From assembly GCA_020055645.1 (NCBI GenBank), contig CM034547.1, positions 23,646,513 to 23,710,512 of the forward strand: 64,000 nucleotides of DNA, given 5' to 3'. A program made the translations under genes and the position numbers. Numbering within the stretch: the first letter of the stretch is position 1; each line of letters opens with the position of its first letter. The DNA is from Tomocerus qinae. Its lineage: Eukaryota > Arthropoda > Collembola > Entomobryomorpha > Tomoceridae. Below the pieces are notes generated by a model. That model was not told the origin of the DNA, made no database searches, and was given only the letters and a program-made list of their open reading frames with translations. Positions 24,000 to 37,100 of the stretch are shown here, piece after piece.

Positions 24000-26900
24000 G
24001 CCTGCGTACTCAATATCCCTTCACAGCATGAAGCATCATTGAATTAGAGCTTTTATATATAAGTTAGAGGAATATATTATTTACCCAACTTGTTTGAACG
24101 GTTTGTTTGGCTGGTGTAATACAAAAGTCCTCGTTATCGAAATGGTAACTTATAAATTCTGGATATGTACTCTACTGCACGACATTTTACAAATTTTTCT
24201 AATTCATGCTAGTTGCTCACCTTTCAAAATGTTTACCTAGATTCACATAATTCTAACTTCGGTAATTTCTAAGGGCCTAAGTGCATTTATACGAGTTCAT
24301 CAGAAGGATCATTTCAGAACTCAATAAAAAATATGAAGTTTTTTTATAAACGTAAACGCCCCATATACTTGCATCTTATCACTCCATGCCATTAAAGATT
24401 AGGGTTTCTTTTGTTTTAAAATCATGCAAGAATCGAAATAATCCTACTAATCAGTATTAATTAAATAGCAAGAATTTATATTTATTTTGGTTGCAATTAA
24501 TAATTATTTAATGAATTAGAAATAATGGAATTTTAGATTTTGTCAATAAACCGAAGTTAGAGATTCCAGTTGAGTCTTTACGGTGCTAAGCTGCTTTCAA
24601 AGTAAAGAAATACCCAGTAATATTATTTTTCATAAACGTAGCCTCTGTGTGCATACATTAGTTACGGGACATACATTGCATATAAGTAGACACAGGAACA
24701 ATTTGTTACAGCGTTTGCGGCAATTCGTATGCAATATTGTAATAGGCAAGCAAAAGTACTTAAAAGAGCTTAGCATATCAATAACATAACATAACACCAA
24801 AGGTAACCCCATGTAGTACGAGACTACTGCTGCTTTTAATACCATTAGTTGCACTTACCACTTGTTCTTAGGAAAAGAACTAACTTCACTTATTTCTTCT
24901 TGTTATACTACGAGGAGTACATAGTTTACATATGTATTTAAGTAATACGCAATAAAGAATTTTGTTCTTATAAAAGTTTTGATGGTCGATCGAGGAAATA
25001 TTTAAAGAAGGTAGAGCAGCTACGCCCATTTTCTCTCAAAATTGTCTTCTGATTTATGAGTTATATAGTCCCAGAATTACAGTGAAATTAATGTGCTCAA
25101 GATTACACTGCACATTTACATGAAATACTACAATGTGTAAAACTTCTAGCAATTTGCCGCCCATTTACCCTCCCATTTTGAATCTTGATTAGTTTTATGC
25201 ACTATAAAATAAGAATCCAACTTTCAAAAGTAAAATTAGTTACTGCGGCATTTTTACCAGTGACTACTATCAGTTTCATTTTACTTTATAAATCATTAGT
25301 ATAGTTGTATCCCATAACTGATTACAATTGAACACGCCATGTACCTACTTATATCTTAATATTTAATTACATGCAGGTAGATAGAACTGTTATTTTAGTA
25401 GTATAGTAATCCTATGTGGGTCGTAAGTAGGTACAAGTTACACAGACTTGGAGATATGAGGAAAAGGTTCTCAAATTAAAACTTGAAAACGAAAACCCTT
25501 TAATTAAAGAAAAATTTACGTGCACGACTTTTGAGTTTTATGGGGTAAGAATTCGATAACTCATGGTTTAACTTTCGCTAGAGTTATTCTTAACTGAGCT
25601 ATTAATACCTAGAGATTATGTTCATTTTTCTAGCAATAAGTAGATAATAACTACCGAGCTAATTAGAGGTATTTTGTGGCTAAATATAATTCGAATGAAC
25701 GAGTTTGCTTGAAAAGGAGTGTATATTTATTATTAAGAGCCTTTCACTTTTAATGATAAGTCATTGAGGATTGCGTCAGAACACGCAGACGTCACAGAAC
25801 GAAGAAATGGACGGAGTAAACATAAGAAACTACATATGTACACTAAGGGTTCTCTAATGCAAAAACATGCACTCTGAACGACTCGAGGTAATGCCGAAGT
25901 GCAGTCTCTTGAAACGAAGACAAATAAAAATATTTTGAAAAAATTGTAATCCTCTCATCCAATAAGGAATGAAATAAAAGGATTAATACAGCATGCTTAT
26001 AGGTCGCTTGATGTGGTAATAGCCTGATGAGGCTCTGCTCTTGGTTGGTGAACAGACTATAATACCCACACTCTATATTATGTAAAACTACTACATCACA
26101 ATCTCTTAAAGAATTTCCAGAGCTGAAGGCAAAGCAAGAATGAGACAGGCTGTTGAGAGCATAAGATGAAATTATTACCTTTTCGAATAGCTATCTCATC
26201 TGTTCTGCTTACCACTTACCGAACCGTCACCGACGACGACCTAACTATCTACCTGTATATACATTATATAATAGATAAATGCATAATATACGGGAGTCAT
26301 GCCTGCTACGGGATCCTACCTACACAATAACATTATATTATGACATTTGCTCCTCGAATGTTTCCTACTGCTTCAGTTTCCCGAGATTTTGTCACAGGAG
26401 AGAAATATCTCTACTATCTAGTGAACACGACTTAAAGAATCCTTAAACTACATGTTTTTGTATTTGTGTCTGTCTTGTCTTGCTGGTTGTTCTGTCTTGT
26501 CTCCTCTGTTACGGTTACGCTACGATACCCATAAACAAATCCACCTACCTACATACCTCCTACTATGTATACCTCCTGGCATGGCATTTTGTTCACTACA
26601 CACAAATGCAATATTAAGGCTCTTATAAATACTTTACTATATAAATAGGAGTAAATATGACTCAATAATATTCTCCTATAGCATGTATATAAAATAGTTC
26701 TCGCAGTGGATACATTTTGTTTCGCTGCATTTAAAGTATCAAATTCAATGTCTCCAAGCAAAATGCTAAGGAACTTAGGTAATTGTAAGTTAACTTACGG
26801 GTTCGCTCCATTTACGATATTCGAGCCTTTAATGTGTCCCTAATGGAAAATCTCTATTACCTACAGCAGGTAAGTTACAGACGGACAGCTAAGTGGCCTG

Positions 26901-29900
26901 TCCTTACTTAAGTAACTAATCGTGAGTAAGTGTATGATCAGTCAAGACAATATAGAAACATAAACAAGACGTCAACACAGTCAACCGTCCTGTCTACCTA
27001 CACGTAGCCCAACCATAAATAAATGCTCTCACTCAACAATAATATATACATAAGCAATGTATTAACCGTAATATAATGATGATAATGGGAAAGAACGAAA
27101 TAGCAATCGGCCATGCCACGCACAACAGTCACATTATTTAGGCTTAATATAATGTTATGAGTAGGCGGACGACGGAATCGTCGTATGTACAGTCGTCGTG
27201 TCCGTGTAAGTAAAGTTTTCTAAATCTGCATAGCGTGCAGTAATGAAATGAAGAGGTGAGCTGATTATTACAATAGGAATAAAGTGGGGGCAGGCTAGGC
27301 GAGGTTATTAGGCGACAACCCTGAAAACAATAAAGTAACCAGCAAGACAATTATTCTGTGAAGTGAGCAATATACTAATATATTAGCTATGAACATAGGT
27401 TACATAGCTGTTACAACAGTAAGTAGGTACAAGACAATGTAAACATAAGAATATACCTACAGGAGTTTATTAGTAACACAATGGACAACATAAAACTAGT
27501 GAATAAAGTGGCTTTTATTTTTAAATTGCTACAAATTACTTTATGCAGTCAACAACTTTGTTTGCTTTTGTGCTTTCGTCTCGGTTGTCCTGTCTGATGG
27601 CTAGTCTTTTATATTATGCATCTAATTCAGTCAGTAGTCGGTTAACGAAATACACTTAGGCAGCCAGCCCTGCCTGGTTGGGCATCTTGGGGTTTGTCTT
27701 AATGGGTCCAGTCTTAAATGTTAAAAGTCTCGTATTTAGTTACACTCTTTAGGTACACGATTAGGCACCTACTTCTGTCTTCAGTTGGCTCTGACTGGAT
27801 TCCGAAGTTCCGAGGAAGCGAGCTCATGCTTAGTTTCTCTGCGATATCTTGTGAGACTCTTGTAAATTGATGTTATTGTTTGTACCTGAGTTTATTGCTT
27901 TTATATTGCACTTTACGTTTAGTTACTACATTATCGGGGACACTTACTATAATTTCCGTTGTTTATATACTTGCATACCTCGAATGTCTATCTGTACCTA
28001 GCAAGAGTCTAGTACGAGTGTAATTTGAGGCAGGAGGGCTTTATTTGAGCCACTGGCATAATACTTTTATAATTATGTAGGTACATTTGGTTAAAAGTAT
28101 AATTATGTTTTCTCGTATCTGTGCTTCTGTACAGAGACAGATAGTCATCAACAATTTTCACCTAGGTGCCATGTAAATGTAGATGATGCTGGCCATCAGC
28201 ATCACTATAAGAATACAAATAGGTATATTTGAGTAGGTATGAAACTGTTGAAATAAAGTAGGTAAATAAAATAGAGACTTTAAGTAGTTCTGTCTTGAAA
28301 TATACACAGGAGGAGCACGAAGAGTTTTTCACAAATGATTGCCCTTAATTTGACAATCTATTAACATGGTTTGGCTACATGTAATTGTGGTTTTCAACAT
28401 CATAAAAGAAAGATTGTGCATAAAACAAAGAAAGCTCCGCAGCACTGTACATCGCAGCAGTAAATGTGCATGTATAGCATTTGTATATCTTCAGTTATTT
28501 GCTGGTTGGGGTTGGATATACGAAGGAGGCATGCATTGGCAACATTACTACATGAAAAATAATGTGTGTAATGTAATGTAGTGCGACTATCTGAATTTTC
28601 TTGCTCACTGCCTTCTCACGTTCACGTTTCTTTGAAGTATTGTTTTTGATTGTGAAATGAAATGGATACAGGGAGTTAAGTGATAAATGATACACGTCTT
28701 TGTAGATATCTTCTGAAAGTATTCTGATGTTCTTTTCTGGCCAATCTATATCTGACTTTTGTATAAATGCACATGTTGTTGTATTTTATGTATGTTATCT
28801 TGTTATGTAGGTACTTTACTTTGCTTTCCTTGCCAGAACAGAAAAGAACAGAGGCAAATCAAGTTAACTTCAACATTTACAAATACAAAACTATGCTAAG
28901 AAGTCCAATGTAACGTAATGTAAGTCAAGTCGAGCTAATAATCTACTCGATTTTGAGTCCCTTCCCTTTTTCGTGCTTAACTTATGTCCTCCTCGTGAAT
29001 AGACATATACAAATTCATTTGATATAAGTAAGTGTGTGCTAATAGTAAACATATATAGCTGCTAGTCATGAAACCTTTTTTATTTCTCCCTGTCGAGCAA
29101 TTGATGAATGATGAGTTGAAAGTTAAAGACTACTGTATTGTTTCAATACGAGTGTTTTGACTTGACTTATCCAAAACAACAACCACATTCAATTGAAGAC
29201 TCGTCTGGCGATTGTGGAAAGGTAGGTATCTAATGTAAATGTAAACTTATCCAAATATACTCAGAATAAAGTGTAACGTGTACAATTGTGTGCGATGCTA
29301 ATAAACTGGCCTGGCTTGAAATCTCGAATTGCATTTAAATTATCGTTTGAGTAGGATGAGCAACTTGTAGGTATGCATGCATAATGTAGAATACTGTAAG
29401 TATTTCCAAAACTGTACCCTACTACTCGTACACTTTTAAACTTGGCAATCGCAAGACGGAAAATGTTACTGTTATTGAACGTTACTTCTTGTATCTACAC
29501 TGCAACTTTCTGATAAATATAAATTCTCAAGTCTCCTCAACTCTGTCCAACCAAATACATACCTATTTGGTTTTCGACAAGGAGAACCCAGTTTGTGCGT
29601 TGTAAGAGGTTGGTAGGGGCATGCAGAGCAACAAGGCGGTTTACATATTCTTGAATGCTATTTACAATATGCAAACCTAAATGGATAGAGTGTGTAACAC
29701 ATAGACACAATAAGTAATAACGTTCTACTCATCTCATTAGTCATCTGCAGATTGATTGACACGGATAAGAATTATCATGATGTGCTACCTAATTGAAAAG
29801 CCATTACAGTAAATATCTACTCTTAATGCACGGAAGGACTAACAGTTTATACTAAAGATATACATTACATTATGCATATCAGGATACTACTATTTCTGTT

Positions 29901-30590
29901 TTTGTGCCATGTGCTATCATTAGATATTTGTATGCATGTATGTGAAATGTCGAAGAGTTGTAGTCCGTGTCATATCAGCATGCCCGTACGATTCTCACAG
30001 AGATTAAAAATAGTAGTCCATCTACAAATGCACCACTATCTATATAGTAGCCCATATTATCCGTACATGAGTTTTGTTTATCTATTTCCAATAAGTCTTC
30101 TGTTGCCTCAGCCCTAGCGTCATTTTATCTGCTTTCTATCATGAAAGAGTAGAGATAATGGGATTAGGACTCCTTCTTTTCACAAATGATTATTTTGCTT
30201 TGGTTTTGCTACGGCAATTCTATTTTGTTGCAACTAAATACGATTAACATTAGATTTAAGAGCATTGTATTGGGAAAAGTATTCTAAATGCTACAGTTTA
30301 ACTGCTAATAGGTTTGAGAGGTTAGTATTGTATGTTGGGATAGAGAAGCACTTATCTTTTATTAGTAAATACTCTCCTTTTGTAGCTCAAATCCTGTGGT
30401 TGTCTTGTCTTTGGGCTTCCGTCAACTTCTCTCAAGTTGTTTAGATGGCCTAATAGCGTTAAATGCATCTGGGAGGATTACGGAAGATAAAGAAAACTAA
30501 AGTAACGCAGGAGGTAATGTAAACTAAATAGTATATAGTTAAACATTAAATCTCCTGAGAGTATTTAGTATAAAATGTTCATTTGGATAA
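24000..30590. other. Gene-free AT-rich stretch
   Basis: No supported gene in 6.6 kb. Open frames are all at or below 71 codons and lack recognisable motifs. A run of CGTCGT/GACGACG words occurs at about 26225-26240 and again at 27160-27200, inside locally GC-richer patches. Nothing identifies them as exons. Confidence 0.5.
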
Positions 30591-30605
30591 CAGGAGGGAT
30601 AATGT

Positions 30606-31160
30606 TTAAGTAAATCTCCTTCTGTTTGGATTGCTAAATGGAAATAACACTATACGGACGACAATGATATTGTAAAGATTTTGGGTGAATGAAGGGATGA
30701 ATGAAGGACCACGTGGCTGGATGTCAATTCTCACGGTCGTCCCTCGGAAGTCTCCTGCTGCGTTTCTGTCCCAATGTCCACAAACGACTTTATCTAGCCA
30801 TATGACTTTCTTAAATTCCCTTTGAATTGTCCAATTTGAAATTCTTACCTCCCTTATGCATGTCCATTGATTGTCTTCCTTCAGAGTTGGCCTGCCCTGT
30901 CCGGCCCAAAACTTTACGAATCTATTATCCTCTTTGCACAATAGCATTCATCCAATACCTCCATTATATTCTGCACAATCGGACCAAAGTAAGCAAAACC
31001 ATCACCAGCACCAACACACTGCCCTGACCTCACACCTTGGCATTTTCCTTGTCAATATTTGGGAAAATACCAACTAAATACCCATGGCCACAACAATTCA
31101 TATGATAAATCTTACTTTGCTCTTTTTTGTGGCATTTCCCCCCACTTCTCTATAAATTGC
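30606..31160 (-). pseudogene. Possible relic of a coding repeat (weak)
   Basis: The minus strand holds open segments that look more protein-like than their surroundings: GRPTLKEDNQWTCIREV (with a helix-turn-helix-like spacing), FKKVIWLDKVVCGHWDRNA, GAGDGFAYFGPIVQNIMEVL, and a short EKWGEMPQ. Single pieces recall Tc1/mariner transposases (W-KKVIW-D, GPIV--IM, MP-RC-AV), but their order does not match that family. The element is therefore either rearranged or unrelated. It lies at one of the G-to-C skew switches, so the higher GC alone may explain the open frames. Confidence 0.15.
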
Positions 31161-34100
31161 ACTCCCAGCTCCTTCTATTCCGTCTTAAAAGATTTTCCAC
31201 TCATGAAATGTAGTCTTTATCCTTAAATCTCACTCCAATTCTTGCTAAGTCAACTTCCACGTCTCAAGACCAAGAAATTCAATTCTACCTAAGTTGTATT
31301 TTCCTTTCCCCTTTTCAATTCATTCATACGCTCCACAATGCACTACCATGTTTACTTTCATTCACTCTCATGGCATTAATGTATCGCTACTACGGGAATA
31401 CTCTACTCACTACAAACCTATTTCAAATACCGATACATTATGTAAACGTATTATTAGATAGTCATCTATTCAATCAGCCTGGCACAAAATTCCGAGACAA
31501 AATACAAACAACTCAACAAAATGATTTTTCTACACCTCTCAACTTAGTTTCTGTGCTATTTATCTTTTTACAAACAAAACTTAACTTTGTATGTAATCTA
31601 CTGAATCTTTACTATATCTTGTACTTTCTGTACGGAAGCATCCTCCAAACTTTTCAATTTATTTAGGTACATAATGGATTATTTGATATATTATTTCCCC
31701 ATTTCGAATACAACGAAGTGGAGGATACAAATTCATGTTTAAAGGTAAAATAGAAAGAATTTTCATTCACAAAGAATGCTACAGTCAGCATGACTTACAA
31801 ATAGTAGTCAAGAGTCTGTCATTCATTTCTGAACCTACCCTACCCTAATCGAGCTAAAGTACGTAAAAGTAGTAAAGACTCAATTATTTCATGAGCCAAA
31901 GCCTCCCAAGAAAAGGTACGAGATAGGAAGTAGATAAATAATCCTCATCTAAATCGAACTGTTTCAAGATCTTAAAAACATTATTAATTTGAAATAATTT
32001 GCTAACTCAGCGCCACAAAAGGAATAAAATATTCTTTATATAACGTGCATTTATAATATCTTTAGGTATTTTTGACGTAACGAAATGTTAAATTATGTAC
32101 ATACAAATAATATATTTTGAATTATTTAGGGACAGCACATAGAGAATATAGAAACGATACAGGATACAGTATAATAATAATAATATACATTTTATACGTG
32201 AAAAACAGGAAAGCCCAGTTACAAAATTGAATTCCAATCTATTATAAAAATACAATTGACATTTGGCGATTGGAGTCAGTGAGAATTTACGAGCAAACTG
32301 TAGTGTAATGGGAGAAAGCAGTCTTGTTGATGCTAAATGAGGAAGTTGTAACTGTTATGTAACGTGACAATGTAATGTTTTATAGTACAGTAGTTGGTAC
32401 AGAGTGTACAAAAAGAGCAGAAGATGTCATAAATGTATGAATTTGTTACATAATCTATAAACATCCATATCTTGCGTAAGTGTCTGTACATTGTGAATCG
32501 GGGAATGGTTGCTTTGTATTTGGTGGAAGAGTGGTAAGTCGTTACTATTGATATGTACATAATATGTAGTAGATATTCAGTTACCGTCATGTAGCAATGT
32601 ATTTGGCAGTTTAGTTCAGTTGTGTCTTAGGTGTCGTAGGTATGAAAGCAGTATGTATATATGAATGGGGATTAAGGTGACAGTGATGTGAGCAGTCAGG
32701 TGTTAGCCTATAGAATTCGTGTGTGGTACTAAAGCCCTCCTTGTTTGCACTCGCTTTCCCAAACCGTCATAATCTGATTACCTCAACCTCATTTGTCACA
32801 TCTGACTCTGCAATCCCTACTTTGCTTTACATTATACTGCTTTCTTTCCCTGCTACCTTTTTGCTTTATTAGTAGATCCTTTAGAATTGTATAGCAGTAG
32901 GCTGTTAGTAATATTAGATAGATCTCTTTGGAGAAGAAAAGAGCAAGTTTGATACAATAAATCGGACGAGCTATAGAATTTAGACCCTTGAAGGTACAAT
33001 AGAATACCTACCTCGGATTTGGAAGCATGCAGTCAGTCCCTTTAAAAATATTATATCCGTTTGTCACAGAGAGAATGATAGGGCCTTTAATGCGCCATAT
33101 CTAATTCCAACAATAAAGGATATATGAATTGAATATACAGCTATGTACACAAGTGCCTATGGTGTTTACTCTGGCTATAAGGGATTTATTAATGGGATCC
33201 GTGAGCATGAGACACACGGGCGAATTGTTTGTGTGTACTGTTCCAGTATTATGTCCGTTTGGAAACGGGGAATTTCATGGGTCTCAGGTTCCACATAATA
33301 AAGGCACAATGCCTTAACACCACCTCGTCAAATATAGTACAACACTCAATCTAATTCGATACATAGGTACATATGTTTATGCATTTAACGGTGTGTTCTA
33401 CAGCACCTCCTTTCCATAGTTAGTTATTCATGTTTGTTTAAGTATGTTAAAAAATTTTGTCTGTAGTTCCGCTGTAAAATCAGTATCTATAAGCATTAAA
33501 CCATTAAACACAACGTAACACGCCGAATGTGTCAGCATTTTTACGCTTTATTAAAAAGAAGGTTTGCCCAACCAAAAGCTACATATTGTAGAACAAGAAC
33601 ATAGCTGTACTTGGTTTACTTTAATGCTTCTAACATTGCTTCTTGTGTTTTTTGCAACGAGTGTTTTTAAACGGATTTCTGAAGGGAACTAAAGGAAACC
33701 TATATTACACTATTTATATTATTATTGTTATAGATTGTAACAGCACAGCATATTAAAAGTTATTTTTATCATTATGCTCAGTCCTGTAAAGAATCGCATA
33801 TGTTTTCTGCTTTAATGGCCAATGCATCGTGAAAATTATTGCAATTTTCTACTTGAAAAACATGCTATTCACACATTTTCTAAAGCGTTAAAGCGATAAT
33901 AGACCTTGTAAAACATCCTACGTCATTCACAACAGCCGTAATATACATTTCTTATAATTTTCTGCTCGATGTGACCAAGATCATTTTTGCATGGTGCTAA
34001 TTGGTGCTAACATGACTGCAGAAAATAATCTTGTGAGATAAATCGTAATTGTTACACTTTGCTCATTTTAATTTGTTGATACCGTTGTTAGAAGCTTATT

Positions 34101-37100
34101 TAAGTATCAAAAATAGAGAAATTATGCCCATTTACTACGAAGGGTCGTTCTGAATAATGTGCGAGTTTACACAAATTTTCCTTGCTCGAGATATGGTTAA
34201 GTAAGACCGACACTTAAATAGTAGAGACACCTGAATACACAGCTATCAAAATCTATTGATTTTTTGTGAAACCGGTATGGGTTGAATAGTTGAATGGTTT
34301 GCTTTCATTTACCGATGCTCTTGTATCATGCAGTCGTGCAGATAAAGTGACACTTTGGTATCTTTTATATGTACCTATATCTATGTGTGACATACGTAAC
34401 ACAAATAGAAAAGCACAATCGGGTTCAAGTTTCTTTTGTTGCTCTACTCGTGTAGAATTTATAATGTGAACATCCTATGTATAATTTTTTGGTTGGATTT
34501 CTCACAATCGGTAATTAAACATGGTGGAATTAAATTTTGCAATTGTACATTTTATTAGTGTCTAATGTCTATTTAAAAAGGTTTCACGTCGCTCCTGATA
34601 CAATTACGATATGGCAGGAGTTGTAATACAAAGGAAAATCAAATTACATACAAAATGCATTATCTGTCTGCATAACGCCCCAAAATAAAACAAGTCGTAT
34701 ATACGTTAGTGTGTGGTATGGTATATGATGAGTATCATTAATTACAGTAGTGTATTGTATATGCATATTTAGTACTGAGACTACAAGGGTAGAAAGACAA
34801 CATAGAAATAATTGTAATAATGCTCGTTATAGGCCATTTCATTTAAAGCGTTCCAAGTTACGCCATGCTTCCGTAAACTACGTTTCCTGCCATTATTCTT
34901 TTCTATCACTAAATTGGAATTCAAAAGTTGATTTCACCTTGGACAATTAAAAAACTAAATCCTGTAAATCCACTCCATTTAGATAAGCAATATCTTCACT
35001 GCTCATCTCTTGCCAAAAAACTCTAAAAGAGCGCTAGCGGCGTAACGCAACAAACACCAGAGAAACATGCACAAATGCCAAGCTGTTACTTTACTTAGTA
35101 CTGGTATGGAGAAACAAACGTACCTACCGTTGATATGATAATGTATTGGATAAAAATCGAGAAGCTCCTTAAGCAACGCATTAAATTAAAATGGGCAGCT
35201 CATTTTAAAACAATCAGCACTTAGAAAAAACATCTGAAACATTAATTACAGACGGAAAATGCAGTGCAGTGCACGGTACGTAAACGCCAGACCTAAAGGT
35301 ACCTTCACCTTATCAAACACTACTTACTTTGCAATCCTGTTGCTACTGAGCAATTTATTTTTATTAAGTACCTATACCTAACTACCTATCTTAGTTAAGT
35401 CGCTCTTTCTTTTGTAACTAAGTGCATGTAGAAAGCAGCTTTACCTCCCTGCTCGCTATTTTCAGATTTTATCATTACGACCCATCATAGAATTAAATTA
35501 GTTGAGATTCCATGTAACTACCTTTGTACAATTAAGACTTTGATATACATTATTACACATGCGTATGCGTACGACATTAACAGAAGCTATACATAAAAGA
35601 CAACAACCCTAGTATGGCGCTATGCATTAATAAAATGTAAAGACCGACACTCGTTGTCGTAATGTTGAGAATTCCTTGTGAAATGTTTATTCACCGACAG
35701 AGGAGTGAATCAAAACGAAATAAAAATATATAACATAACATGACAGGTAAGGCGATGACAGTTTATGGAGAAATGAGACGGCAAGTTGTAAAATAATGTA
35801 AAACGAGTACCTACCCATGCCATGCGATGACTAAAATTAAAGAACACAATGTAAATAGCTTGTTTTTCTCTTGTTAATACGGTTGATCACCTTCGAGAAA
35901 TACTTATACCCATATAATCCCATTCAATTCTAAATTATTGTTGGAGGCACTTTCATTCAGGGGTGTGAACTCTACATTAACAACATGAGAAATGTGTCAA
36001 ACGGAAAGAGCACATCTGTAATGTCATGTCAAGTCAGCCTTTGCCTTGCCTTCTATTTCATCTTTTGTCATGGACAGTTGGCCACACACAAAACTCAAAC
36101 CCAAACTCCAATCCCATTACAATTCAATTCATTACAAGAAAAATTATCATTTTTATACAACAATACTAAGATTTATAAGTTTCTAACCAAGGAGGTTCCC
36201 TCTTCAAACTAAATAAACAAAATTCTCCGATTTTAAGTCAAGTTTCTTCCTTGTGTACTTAAAAGTCTTGTATTGTGGTTCTATTTCTTTTATGCACGTG
36301 TATTAAATACAAACCTATGTGGTTTGTATAGCATAGCAGTAGAAATAAAGTACGATGCCTTTGGCTTGGTAGAACAAAAACTTGTACGAGCTTTACACCA
36401 CGAAAATCATTTCCTAATGCCATCTGTACAAGCTTGTCTGTTGTAAAGGATGACATCTCCCTCTAGTATTGTGTATTGTGTTTAGCTATCCTAGGAACTT
36501 TATGTACTTATGCAAGATCAGGTATGTGAACTAGTAGAAGTTTAATTGAGAAGGTAGTAGCAGTAAAGTAAGTAGCTGCAGAAGGCGAACATAGATATTT
36601 TATTGTTATTATTATGTTATCAAGTTAAACATTATACTTTTCAGCGAAGGATTTCACCTTGTGAGATTACTTTGTGTGCAAAAAATTCACACCAGTATAA
36701 ATTAAATGATTACGTAAGGGAAATGAAAATTATATGTGAAGGAGCAAAACAAACTAAAGTACAAATGGTCCTAGTAACTGCTTATTTAGCTACTAACTAA
36801 CTACTAGTAGCCAGCTATGTTCCTTATGTTCTGTTCCTAATCACTAATCACTTCTTACCACGTAATTGCTATACCTCACATGCAGCTAGCTATAATCTAA
36901 ATAGATGAAATTACATTCTACCTTCCTATTATTCTAAGCTATATCTACTGTAATTAAATAAATAACAGGCAAACCTTGAATTCGATTTAATTCTCTTAAC
37001 ATCATATCCTATCACACCAAACCCTTTATATTAAAAGCATTGTGGAAAAGGACTATTAATTTTTATCAGATCACCATATAAATATGTATATTTATTACTC

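Noticed and set aside
30606-31160. Tc1/mariner transposase
   Set aside because: Isolated look-alike words occur, but their order is wrong for the family and the DDE pattern cannot be followed; kept only as a very weak relic entry.
5000-36500. Skew flips as replication origins
   Set aside because: The polarity seen (G-rich left, C-rich right on the + strand) is opposite to the usual origin pattern, and one flip matches a gene start, so promoter-linked asymmetry is preferred; not excluded.
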